Shown here piece by piece: positions 20,936 to 28,975 of a stretch of 34,817 nt of DNA. Position numbers and translations under genes: made by a program. The notes under the pieces were generated by a model, which did no database searches, was not told the DNA's origin, and saw nothing but the letters and a program-made list of their open reading frames with translations. This stretch comes from Mycobacterium aquaticum. Lineage in GTDB: Bacteria; Actinomycetota; Actinomycetes; Mycobacteriales; Mycobacteriaceae. Position 1 is the first letter of the stretch, and each line of letters starts with the position of its first letter. Location of the stretch: contig NZ_MVHF01000066.1 of assembly GCF_002086485.1 (NCBI RefSeq), positions 1 to 34,817 of the forward strand, given 5' to 3'.

Positions 20936-21493
20936 TTACTGCGCGGCGGTGCGCTGCCAGTCGATGGTGTTGCCGCGGCCGACGTAGCTCAGCTGGATGG
21001 CGTTGTCGGTGACCTTCAACGGCAGGTAGACCAGGTCGAGATTGCCGGAGTCGGCAATCCAATGCAGCCACAGCACACAGGAATTCGGTGCCGAGGACGG
21101 CTTGCTGGTCTTGGCGGGCGAGGCGTCCCACGGCGTGAACTGCCAGGTGCCGAATTCCTTCTTGCCGTCGGAATTCGATTCCAGCGATCCGTGCGCGGAC
21201 AGCGTCGTCACGGTCGGGTCGCCCGACTCCTGCCACGATCCGATGAACTGCTCGACCTTGAACTCCGCGCCCGGGCATTCCTCGTCGGGTGACACGTCGG
21301 GACGCACCGTGGTGGTCGCGACGGCCGTCGCCTCCGGAGTGGACTGCACCACGACCGTGCGGGGTGCCGTCGACACCGCCTCGGTGGTGGCCGACGGTTG
21401 CGACTGCTGCGACGTCGATGCGCCGCAGGCGGCGGCACCGATCGCCAGGGCCGGAACAGTGCACAGCACAGCGAGTTTCGAAGAGATGGTCAT
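20936..21493 (-). CDS. Putative lipoprotein of unknown function
   Basis: A 185-aa predicted lipoprotein. A hydrophobic signal segment (residues 5-22) ends in IGAAAC, with Cys23 as the likely lipidated residue. A Thr/Ser/Val-rich linker (about 25-65) follows, then a compact domain (about 70-185) with CPGAEFKVEQFIGSW, FGTWQFTPW and CVLWLHWI, which contains two further cysteines and many Trp. I do not recognise a family. Its ATG overlaps the stop of the GH19-like gene upstream on the same strand (ATGA at 21490-21493), so the two are translated together. It would be surface-anchored next to an exported wall hydrolase, which suggests a partner or protective role (inference). Confidence 0.75.
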   Translation of the reverse strand: MTISSKLAVLCTVPALAIGAAACGASTSQQSQPSATTEAVSTAPRTVVVQSTPEATAVATTTVRPDVSPDEECPGAEFKVEQFIGSWQESGDPTVTTLSAHGSLESNSDGKKEFGTWQFTPWDASPAKTSKPSSAPNSCVLWLHWIADSGNLDLVYLPLKVTDNAIQLSYVGRGNTIDWQRTAAQ

Positions 21494-22368
21494 CCGCCCA
21501 GTACCTGCAATCCTCGGTTGTAGTAGTCGGTCCGTTCGGCCAGATTGTGGGTGCCGCCGTTGACCATTCGGGTGATATCCGTGATGTTGCCGCCGTCGGC
21601 GACGGCATTGCCGTCACGCGAATTCCAGTACCAGACAGCGCTTTTGAAGGCATACTCCGGTGTGGCCGCGAGTTCTGGATGGTTGACGAAGTCGACGCCG
21701 AGGTCCTTGCTCATCTGCGTGTAGTTGGACCGTCCCGTGATCTGGATGACGCCGCGTCCCTTGTACTTCTTGCCGTCACCGGGCTGCGTGTTGCCCAGAT
21801 CCGTGCGGCCCTCGTACTGGCTGCCGTCGGCGTACTCCTCGTAGGTGCGGAACCGGTCGGATTCCACCGCGATCTGGGAGATGAACGCTGCTTGGCGCTG
21901 CGGAGTGTTCATCCCGCCCTGCTTCATGGCGTCGTTCAACGGGCCGATCATCTCCTCGGCTTTCGCCTGGCTGAGCTCGGGGACGATCTTGCGCAGCTGC
22001 TCGACGGTGATGGGCCGATAGTCGCCGTTGCCGACGGGGGGAGCCGGGGTGTCGCCCGGCTTGTCCTTGGGTTCATCGCCAGGTTCGAACTTGACGCGCT
22101 CGGCGGCCTCGCGGTCGCCTTTCTCGTAGGCGCCTGCCGCGGCCGTGAGGTTGTCGGCGAACTTGGTGACCTTGGTGCCCAGTGACTGGGCCTGGCGGTC
22201 GATGGCATCGGCGACCTGGCTGCACGCGGACGCGACGTCAAGGCCCGACAGCGGGCCTGCCGCAGCCGACAGCGCATTGCCCGGACCACGGAAACTGGTG
22301 ACCGCCTCGCTCAGGCCGCTGGCGGCTTCGCGCAGTGCCGCAGGGTTGACGTTGAGTGTCTCGGTCAC
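21490..22368 (-). CDS. Type VII-type secreted GH19-like peptidoglycan/chitin hydrolase
   Basis: A 292-aa protein in two parts. Residues 1-95 form a helical EspC/WXG-like domain ending in AGAYEKGDREA, where Y81-x-x-x-D85 fits the type VII secretion motif YxxxD/E. A Pro/Lys/Asp linker (95-118) follows. Residues 120-290 resemble GH19 chitinases and phage endolysins: FISQIAVESDRF (Glu169, likely acid), YEEYADGSQYEGR (second acid candidates), KYKGRGVIQITGRSNY and YAFKSAVWYWNSR. The N-terminus lacks a Sec signal, so export would be by an ESX system, none of which is in the window. The GTG at 22368 has GGGGGA upstream and begins the helical domain. It may remodel the cell wall or attack other bacteria; it could also be a phage-derived domain. 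Confidence 0.8.
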   Translation of the reverse strand: MTETLNVNPAALREAASGLSEAVTSFRGPGNALSAAAGPLSGLDVASACSQVADAIDRQAQSLGTKVTKFADNLTAAAGAYEKGDREAAERVKFEPGDEPKDKPGDTPAPPVGNGDYRPITVEQLRKIVPELSQAKAEEMIGPLNDAMKQGGMNTPQRQAAFISQIAVESDRFRTYEEYADGSQYEGRTDLGNTQPGDGKKYKGRGVIQITGRSNYTQMSKDLGVDFVNHPELAATPEYAFKSAVWYWNSRDGNAVADGGNITDITRMVNGGTHNLAERTDYYNRGLQVLGG

Positions 22369-22472
22369 GGCACGGCATCCCCCGCCTGTCGATCGTCCCC
22401 AGCGGCGACGACTGCCGCCCGAAGATGATCGTAATGTGCTCCTACCGCGGCTCCGCGCACCAAAATCGTGTT

Positions 22473-22500
22473 TTGCTGAGCTGCTGTCGGGATCTACCCT
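22473..22500 (+). promoter_or_regulatory. Leaderless promoter of the 108-aa orphan gene
   Basis: TTGCTG (22473-22478) and TACCCT (22495-22500), 16 bp apart, with the -10 ending 6 nt before the GTG at 22507. No ribosome site is visible. Confidence 0.5.
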
Positions 22501-22506
22501 GGCGTT

Positions 22507-22833
22507 GTGCATCCCGTGGTGGCAGATCTGAGGGCTCATCTCGGCGTGCCCGCGGAGTTCGAGGAAAAGACCGTCAACATCGCAGACGGCTGGGCGTTCG
22601 TCTACGGCAACATCGTCGGTGCCGACGGCCGCCCGTTCGACTACAGCGGCACACCGTATGCCGAAGCCGCCGCCAACGGCGGCAGGTCACGCACCTATGC
22701 GGGCCTGTTCCGCGACGACGGCACGTCATGGGCGAGGGTCGACAGTGCCGTCGGCCCGACCGACCTGGCGTGGGACGGCTGGGCCGAACGCTACGGGGCG
22801 CCCGCCGCGATCTTCCGGATTCCCACCGACTGA
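22507..22833 (+). CDS. Conserved hypothetical protein, 108 aa
   Basis: A small protein I cannot assign with confidence. It has no signal peptide or membrane segment. The sequence is mixed alpha/beta, with VNIADGWAFVYGNIV and a C-terminal SAVGPTDLAWDGWAERYGAP. Such a GPTD-W-W-YG-P ending occurs in several uncharacterised bacterial proteins, as far as I recall. It lies on the + strand between two type VII-like hydrolase genes of the opposite strand, with its own leaderless promoter, and ends 19 bp from the convergent gene. It might be an immunity or chaperone partner, or simply unrelated. As a cytosolic protein it would not protect against an enzyme acting outside the membrane, which weakens the immunity idea. 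Confidence 0.7.
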   Translation: MHPVVADLRAHLGVPAEFEEKTVNIADGWAFVYGNIVGADGRPFDYSGTPYAEAAANGGRSRTYAGLFRDDGTSWARVDSAVGPTDLAWDGWAERYGAPAAIFRIPTD

Positions 22834-22852
22834 ACCGCCCCGGCACGCCGGA

Positions 22853-23854
22853 TCACGGTGGCGACAGGTACATCACCTGACCGTACGGGTTTCCGTAGCT
22901 GACCACCTGGCTCCCGTCGGCATTCTTGTTGTTCGAACCGATCAGCGTGATACGGCCACCGTCGTTGGTGGCGACCAGTTCGGTGTGCTGACTGCCGTTG
23001 ATGACCGCGACGTCACCGGGTTTGGCCTCCGATGCGGGCACCATGTGCCAGCCTTGGGCCTGCAGCCGCTGCGACATGTCGGCGACGCCGTTGCTGTGCC
23101 AATCGATCAGGCCCGCCTTCTGCAGCGTCGCGGTGACGAAGTTGGCGCAGCACACGTCGTTGGGCACGCTGGGATCCATCGGGAGGTCGCCGCTGCGCTT
23201 GAGGTCCGAGGCGTTGCGGCCGAGGAAGTCCTTGGCGATATCGGCCGGGTTCTGCCCTGTCGGTGACGGTTTCGGCTTCTCCGGTTTGTCCTCGGGCTTG
23301 GTGTCGCCGTCTTTCTTCTTGTCGTCTTTGCCGTCGTCCTTGTGCTCCTCGGCGAACTTGCGCAGCGCTTCCGCGGTGGACTTGTCGGCCTGCTCGAACT
23401 CGGCGAGCATCTTCTTGACCGCCGTCTCCATCTCGAGCGCCTTGAGCTTGATCTCCATGCCGAGCACAGGGAAGAGGTTCGCGTACTGCTGCAGCAGGGG
23501 CCCCGGGGTCACCGAACCGTTGTCGCCGACCTTCCAGAGCTGGCCGGCCCCGCCGTTGACCATGCTTTCCAGGGCCGACTTGATGCCGGTCAGCTGCTGG
23601 CCGCCCGAGGACATCACCTGCTGCATGGCGCGCAGCTTGTCGCGGTAGCCCTCCTGACCGACGAGCATGTCGGCGCCCTGTTTCTGCGCCGCGGTCGACG
23701 CCCCGCCGGTCCAGCTGCCCGCCAGCTGGCTCAGATGTGAGCGCTGCGACGAGATCTGCGCGTCGAGCCGGTTCGCAGAACTGGCCACCTCTTCTGCGGC
23801 GTTGAGCAGTGATTGGGGTTGGGCTCCCAACACCTGCGACACCGTCAGTGTCAT
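22853..23854 (-). CDS. WxG-type helical protein with C-terminal NlpC/P60- or CHAP-like peptidase domain
   Basis: A 333-aa protein, probably exported by a type VII route. Residues 1-100 are helical with the WXG100-type turn GSWTGGA (W48, G50) and no Sec signal. Helices continue to about 170, followed by a highly charged Lys/Asp/Pro linker (170-200). The C-terminal domain (205-333) has the cysteine-peptidase features CCANFVTATLQKAGL (nucleophile Cys235 or 236) and GSQHTELVA (His290), after an AKPGDVAVI strand, as in NlpC/P60 and CHAP amidases of peptidoglycan. AGGGGG precedes the ATG. The same plan as the GH19-like gene suggests two wall enzymes sharing an export path. No YxxxD/E motif is clear. 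An autolytic or interbacterial role is possible. Confidence 0.8.
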   Translation of the reverse strand: MTLTVSQVLGAQPQSLLNAAEEVASSANRLDAQISSQRSHLSQLAGSWTGGASTAAQKQGADMLVGQEGYRDKLRAMQQVMSSGGQQLTGIKSALESMVNGGAGQLWKVGDNGSVTPGPLLQQYANLFPVLGMEIKLKALEMETAVKKMLAEFEQADKSTAEALRKFAEEHKDDGKDDKKKDGDTKPEDKPEKPKPSPTGQNPADIAKDFLGRNASDLKRSGDLPMDPSVPNDVCCANFVTATLQKAGLIDWHSNGVADMSQRLQAQGWHMVPASEAKPGDVAVINGSQHTELVATNDGGRITLIGSNNKNADGSQVVSYGNPYGQVMYLSPP

Positions 23855-23927
23855 TGCACCCCCTGAAAAGTCGGTGTGTGTATTGTCTCCCGTTCACCGA
23901 GAGCCAGAACGCACCTCTTTTGCCGGG

Positions 23928-26078
23928 TCAGCTCAGCATGGTGGCCACGGCAGCGGCCAGTTCGGGGGAGGCCGAAGTGGTCAGGTGCTGATACTTGCCG
24001 CCGGTGGTCTGCGCGACCGCTTCCCAGGTGTCCCGATCGGTCTCGCCGCCGAAGTCGATGACGTTCACCGCGACCGGGTGTGCCGGGTCGAACGCTCCGC
24101 GGATGTAATCCTGCAGGCCCTGCCCGCCGAGACTCTGGTCGGTGTGCGGGCCGGTGGTGATCACCAGGATCGAATTGTGTTTGCCATCACGGAAGTTCGA
24201 CGTCGCGTCGGTGTAGATGAGCCGCAGCGTGGTGAACGACACCGCACCCCCGCCCGAGGCCGTCTGCTCGTCGAGAGTCGAGCTGAGCGCCTGCGAGCGG
24301 GGTTCGCCGCCGACCTGGTCGGACAACGGGCCCCTGGAGACCGCAGAGCGGCCCTCGGTGCCGTCGAACGTCCACAGGCCCACCTCGGAGCTCGCAGGCA
24401 GTGCCTTGAGCCGCGAGTTCAGTGCCGCAGCCACATTCGCCAGCCGGGACTTGCCACCCTCGTCGGTGGGCATCGACTGGTCCAGCATGATCGTCACCGC
24501 CGGGCTGGTCGACGGCGTGGCCATCGCGTTGGCGAGGGTGACTCGCATCGTGTTGTCGCCGACCGACAGTGGTGCGCTGACGGGCGCGAACTTGGTCACG
24601 TCACTGGACGGCGCCGACGTGCCCTCGGCCCGGAAGCCGGCCTTGGCGAGCTCGCCGAGCTGCTCGGGTTTACGCATGAACCGCGCGAATTCGCTGGCGG
24701 CCGTGACCTGTTCCTGCGACAACCAGTCTCCGGTCAACAGCACCGTCGGGTAATCCGCCATCGCGGTGGGGCCCGGGGGCACCCAACCGGCAAGATCACT
24801 CTTGGCGTCGCTGAGCGAGCCGGCGCGCTGGAACAGTTGCTGCTCGGTGGTGACGACCGCATGCACGGGTGCACCCGCCGGGTCCGTCGCCTTGAGCATG
24901 GCGTCGAAAGCCGTTCCCAGCTCGGCATTGTCGAGCTTGGGCGCTCCGCCGATCAGCGTGTTGACGGCGCCGAGCCCGGCGCTGGCCGGTGCCCCCGACG
25001 GTGCCGAGGCCGCTGCCACCGCCTCGCCGGCCAGGTAGGCGGCGTCGCCGTTGTTGCGGGTGGGCAGAGCCAGTTTCAGCGGGCCCCAGCCGTTCAGTTT
25101 CAGATCGTTCAGGGCGTTCTGGTTGCTCTGCAGGTTCGGCAGAGTCGACCAGTTCTGCTGCGCCAACGCATCTTTGAGCTGTGGCGGCACTGCGAGCAGC
25201 ACAGGTGAGGTGACGAGGGAGCGGCTGTCGCTGACGGTCTTGGCGCCCGCGGTGGCCTCGAGCCGTGCCTCGGAGACCCCGCTGGCCGGGATCCACAGGG
25301 CAGGCCTGTCACCCAGGTCCTTGGGCCACGCGTTGGCGAAACCGCTGACAACTTGGTCGGATTCGGCCGACTTGACCTGCACCTTGACGCAGCGGTCGCC
25401 GATCGGGTTGGCCGACCCGTTGTACTTGTCGGCCAGGGTTTCGACGGTCGGGGAGATGGTCGGATCGGCGATGACGGCCACCGCCAGGTCACCGTCGACG
25501 CAGCGGGCCGCGGCGGCGTCCTTGCGGCTGGAGAGCACGTCACCGAAGAACCGCCACAGGATGACCACGGCCACGATCGCGACGACGCCGACGAGCGCCG
25601 CGATCACGCCGACGCTGACACCGCGTCGTCCGGTCGAGACGGCGCGGTGGCTGCCGGTCCATTCGCCGCCGTCCCAGTCGCCGCCGTGTTGGCGACCGTT
25701 GGGCTGACGGCGGCCGACGGCACTGAACTGTGTTGTCGGCGCGTCGCGATCGACGTCTGCGTCGTCGTCGGCGTAATCGTCGTCATCGGGATAGCCCGCG
25801 TACCCCGCATCGTCGTACTCGGCGTCGCCGTACGGATCCTCGTACTCCGAATCCCGGTAGCGCGGACCGTCATCCGCAGCGGCGCGGTCGTCGTACCGGC
25901 CGTCGTCCGCCCGCCGGTAACCCGAATCACGGGACCCGGACGGCCGCCGGTAACCGGGCCTGTCGTAGTCGTCCGAGTCGTAGCCGCCCGAGCTGTATCG
26001 ACCCGACCGGTGACCCGGTTCGTGCTCGGGGTCGTCGGCCGAGTCTTCGGGGTCGTCGGGAATGCTGTGCCTACCCAT
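23928..26078 (-). CDS. Membrane-anchored VWA / substrate-binding-like protein (Rv1836c-like)
   Basis: A 716-aa envelope protein. Residues 1-150 are acidic, Tyr/Arg/Asp-rich and disordered, with a PTTQF site that could be kinase-phosphorylated. One membrane segment spans about 153-178. The extracytoplasmic part holds a periplasmic-binding-protein-like domain (about 190-500, beginning VAVIADPTISPTVETLADKYN) and a von Willebrand factor A domain (about 525-716). The metal site starts at Asp533 (D-Q-S-M-P), so the third residue of DxSxS is Pro rather than Ser; metal binding may be altered. The gene is conserved next to glcB in mycobacteria. Its function is unknown; ligand or partner binding at the wall is inferred from the domains. 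The 73-bp gap to the next gene shows nothing further. Confidence 0.85.
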   Translation of the reverse strand: MGRHSIPDDPEDSADDPEHEPGHRSGRYSSGGYDSDDYDRPGYRRPSGSRDSGYRRADDGRYDDRAAADDGPRYRDSEYEDPYGDAEYDDAGYAGYPDDDDYADDDADVDRDAPTTQFSAVGRRQPNGRQHGGDWDGGEWTGSHRAVSTGRRGVSVGVIAALVGVVAIVAVVILWRFFGDVLSSRKDAAAARCVDGDLAVAVIADPTISPTVETLADKYNGSANPIGDRCVKVQVKSAESDQVVSGFANAWPKDLGDRPALWIPASGVSEARLEATAGAKTVSDSRSLVTSPVLLAVPPQLKDALAQQNWSTLPNLQSNQNALNDLKLNGWGPLKLALPTRNNGDAAYLAGEAVAAASAPSGAPASAGLGAVNTLIGGAPKLDNAELGTAFDAMLKATDPAGAPVHAVVTTEQQLFQRAGSLSDAKSDLAGWVPPGPTAMADYPTVLLTGDWLSQEQVTAASEFARFMRKPEQLGELAKAGFRAEGTSAPSSDVTKFAPVSAPLSVGDNTMRVTLANAMATPSTSPAVTIMLDQSMPTDEGGKSRLANVAAALNSRLKALPASSEVGLWTFDGTEGRSAVSRGPLSDQVGGEPRSQALSSTLDEQTASGGGAVSFTTLRLIYTDATSNFRDGKHNSILVITTGPHTDQSLGGQGLQDYIRGAFDPAHPVAVNVIDFGGETDRDTWEAVAQTTGGKYQHLTTSASPELAAAVATMLS

Positions 26079-26136
26079 CCCTAGCCTCTGTACTCGTCGC
26101 GTCGACCAAACGTCCGGTTCCGCCGCCGAAGTCTAG

Positions 26137-28335
26137 TCACTGCGCAGCAGTGCTCGCTTTGAACTCGCGGCGGCGGCGGTGCAGGATCGGTTCGGTGTAG
26201 CCGTTGGGCTGCGCCGCGCCCGACAGGATGAGTTCCTGGGCGGCCTGGAACGCGATGCTGGCGTCCGGGTTCGGGGCCATGGGCAGGTAGTCGGGATCGC
26301 CCGCGTTCTGCTCGTCGACCACGGCGGCCATGCGGCGCAGGCTGGTCTTGACGTCGTCGGCGGTGATCACGCCGTGGCGCAGCCAGTTGGCCAGCAGCTG
26401 ACTGGAGATCCGCAGGGTGGCCCGGTCCTCCATGAGGGCGACGTTGTGGATGTCGGGCACCTTCGAACAACCGACGCCCGCGTCGATCCAGCGGACCACA
26501 TAGCCCAGGATCGACTGGCAGTTGTTGTCGACCTCTTCGTGGATCTCCTCCGACGACCAGGTCAGGGACGAGTCGGCCAGCGGGATGGTCAGCAGGTCGT
26601 CGATCGACGCGCGCTCGCGCCCCGCCAGTTCCTTCTGCACCTCGAACACATCGACGGCGTGGTAGTGCATGGCGTGCAGCGTCGCGGCGGTCGGGGACGG
26701 CACCCACGCGGTGGTGGCGCCGGCCTTGGGCTGGCCGATCTTCTGCTCGACCATGTCGGCCATCAGCTCGGTCATGGCCCACATGCCCTTGCCGATCTGG
26801 GCCTTGCCGGACAGGCCTGTGGCGAGGCCGACGTCGACGTTGTTGTCCTCGTAGGCCTTGATCCACGGCTGGCTCTTCATGGCGCCCTTGCGGATCATCG
26901 GGCCGGCTTCCATCGAGGTGTGGATCTCGTCGCCGGTGCGGTCCAGGAAGCCGGTGTTGATGAACACCACGCGGTCGGCGGCGGCCTTGATGGCGGCCTT
27001 GAGGTTCACCGTGGTGCGGCGCTCCTCGTCCATGATGCCGACCTTGAGGGTGGCCTCGGGCAGGCCCAGCACGTCCTCGACGCGGCTGAACAGCTCACAC
27101 GTGAACGCGACCTCGTCGGGCCCGTGCATCTTGGGCTTCACGATGTACACCGAGCCGGTGCGGCTGTTCTGCAGGGGACCGTTGGCGTCGCCGGTCTTCA
27201 ATCCGTGCATGGCGATCAGGCCGGTGAACAGCGCGTCCTGGATGCCCTCGGGGACTTCCTTGCCCTCGGCATCGGTGATGGCGTCGTTGGTCATCAGGTG
27301 CCCGACATTGCGGACGAACAGCAGGCTGCGCCCGGGCAGCGTGAGCTCACCCTCGCCGTCAGGTGTGGTGAACGTGCGGTCGGCGTTGAGGACACGCGTG
27401 AAGGTCTTGCCGCCCTTGCTGACCTCTTCGGCCAGGTCACCCTTGTTCAGGCCCAGCCAGTTGCGGTAGCCCAGCACCTTGTCGTCGGCGTCGACGGCGG
27501 CCACGGAGTCCTCGAAGTCCATGATCGTGGTGATCGCGGATTCCAGGACGACGTCCTTGATGCCTGCGGCGTCGGTCGAGCCGATGGGGGAGTCGGGGTC
27601 GATGAGGATCTCGATGTGCAGCCCGTGGTGCTTGAGCAGCACCGACCACTGCGGCTGGCCGAGCTCACCGGTGTAGCCGACGAACTCCTCGGGCGCGGCG
27701 AGCCCCGTCGATAGGTCGTCGCCGTATTCGACCAGCAGCTGGCCCTCGTCGATCTTGAGCCCGGTGGCGTCGCTCCATGAGCCGGCGGCCAGCGGCACGG
27801 ACTCGTCGAGGAACTTCCGCGCGTAGGCGATCACCTTGTCGCCGCGGATCTTGTTGTAGCCCGAACCCTTTTCGGCGCCGTCATCTTCACCGATGACGTC
27901 GGTGCCGTACAGCGCGTCATAGAGCGATCCCCACCGCGCGTTGGCGGCGTTGAGCGCGAACCGCGCGTTGAGGATCGGCACCACGAGCTGCGGGCCAGCC
28001 GTGGTGGTGATCTCGTCGTCCACGCCTGCGGTGGTCACGCTGAAATCGGCGGGCTCGGGCTGCAGGTAGCCGATCTCGGTGAGGAACTGCTTGTAGTCGG
28101 CCAGGTCGAAGGGCTCGATGACGTGGGCGCGGTGGTACTTGTCGATCTGGGCCTGCAGCTCGTCACGACGCGCGAGCAGCTCTTCGTTCTTGGGGGTGAG
28201 GTCGGCGACGACCTTGTCCACACCCGACCAGAAGGTGTCGGGATCTACCCCGGTGCCGGGCAGCGCCTCATTGGTGATGAAGTCGTGCAGCACCTTGGCG
28301 ACCCTGAGGTTGCCCACCTTCACGCGATCGGTCAT
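26137..28335 (-). CDS. glcB: Malate synthase G
   Basis: The second glyoxylate-shunt enzyme: glyoxylate plus acetyl-CoA gives malate, allowing growth on acetate and fatty acids. At 732 aa it is the monomeric G form. Seen are the catalytic region IMDFEDSV, the metal-binding GIMDEERRTT and TGFLDRTGDEIHT, and the C-terminal GCSKVPDIHNVALMEDRATL with the catalytic Asp (about residue 637) and the Cys (about 623) of the enzyme family. AAGGA lies about 10 nt before the ATG. The 126-nt upstream gap contains the 9-bp palindrome GCAATTTGC (28365-28373), possibly a regulator site. It fits with the window's emphasis on C2 and glycine metabolism: glyoxylate also comes from glycine. Confidence 0.97.
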   Translation of the reverse strand: MTDRVKVGNLRVAKVLHDFITNEALPGTGVDPDTFWSGVDKVVADLTPKNEELLARRDELQAQIDKYHRAHVIEPFDLADYKQFLTEIGYLQPEPADFSVTTAGVDDEITTTAGPQLVVPILNARFALNAANARWGSLYDALYGTDVIGEDDGAEKGSGYNKIRGDKVIAYARKFLDESVPLAAGSWSDATGLKIDEGQLLVEYGDDLSTGLAAPEEFVGYTGELGQPQWSVLLKHHGLHIEILIDPDSPIGSTDAAGIKDVVLESAITTIMDFEDSVAAVDADDKVLGYRNWLGLNKGDLAEEVSKGGKTFTRVLNADRTFTTPDGEGELTLPGRSLLFVRNVGHLMTNDAITDAEGKEVPEGIQDALFTGLIAMHGLKTGDANGPLQNSRTGSVYIVKPKMHGPDEVAFTCELFSRVEDVLGLPEATLKVGIMDEERRTTVNLKAAIKAAADRVVFINTGFLDRTGDEIHTSMEAGPMIRKGAMKSQPWIKAYEDNNVDVGLATGLSGKAQIGKGMWAMTELMADMVEQKIGQPKAGATTAWVPSPTAATLHAMHYHAVDVFEVQKELAGRERASIDDLLTIPLADSSLTWSSEEIHEEVDNNCQSILGYVVRWIDAGVGCSKVPDIHNVALMEDRATLRISSQLLANWLRHGVITADDVKTSLRRMAAVVDEQNAGDPDYLPMAPNPDASIAFQAAQELILSGAAQPNGYTEPILHRRRREFKASTAAQ

Positions 28336-28461
28336 CAGTTCTCAATCCTTATTCCGGGATAGCGGCAATTTGCTCATCGTACCGGTCAGTAATTGCGGCG
28401 ATGACGGGTGCGGCGCTGTTCGCGACGTCTCCAACACGTGTGCCGTTCGCTGGGAGTGCAC

Positions 28462-28929
28462 CTACGGGGCCACGGGCTGAATGGATGACATGGCGCATGC
28501 AGCACCGGGCGGGTCGCCCTGCCAGTAGTGGACGACCAAAGTGTTTGCCGGGAAGGAGACGGCGAGGTCGTTCAGGGAGCGCGACGCGAAGGCCCGGCTC
28601 TTGGCGCGGCCGTACCAGTTGGGGTCGTCGGGGGCGATCGGAACGGTCACCTGGTCGAGCGTGTCGTCCCACTGCTTGACCGCGGGCGGGGGGTTGTCCC
28701 CGAACCCCTCGGATTTCCGGTAGGCGTCGAGCGGACCGCTCAGCGTGATCGGTGCGCCGCCGCCGGCAGGGGAGCCGGTGATGGTGCCTTGCGTGGCATC
28801 GGTGCTCACCGCCGTCAGCCTGACGGTGCCCGGAGCACATTGCGGACCGGCCTGAGCGGGCGCGAGGCCGACGGTTCCCGCCGTGCCCAGCAGCAGCGAC
28901 GCCAACGCGGTCACGGTCGTTGCGCGCAT
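28462..28929 (-). CDS. Small secreted protein of unknown function
   Basis: A 155-aa protein with a classical signal peptide: MRATTV, a hydrophobic core to about residue 22, then LAPAQA before Gly28. The mature part has two likely disulfide cysteines (near residues 31 and 146) and regions GTITGSPAGGGAPITLSGPL and SFPANTLVVHYWQGDPPGAACAM, consistent with a small beta-rich domain. I do not recognise the family. GGGAGG lies a few nt before the ATG, supporting this start rather than a longer frame. It is in the same direction as the glycosylase-like gene 46 bp upstream and glcB downstream. Confidence 0.75.
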   Translation of the reverse strand: MRATTVTALASLLLGTAGTVGLAPAQAGPQCAPGTVRLTAVSTDATQGTITGSPAGGGAPITLSGPLDAYRKSEGFGDNPPPAVKQWDDTLDQVTVPIAPDDPNWYGRAKSRAFASRSLNDLAVSFPANTLVVHYWQGDPPGAACAMSSIQPVAP

Positions 28930-28975
28930 GGATGGCCTCCCTGACTCGGAGCGTGTCAGCGCTCGTGCACCTTGG

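Noticed and set aside
20936..23854. Prophage remnant because of the endolysin-like GH19 domain
   Set aside because: No integrase, holin, structural gene or attachment site is seen, and the enzymes carry type VII-like N-termini.
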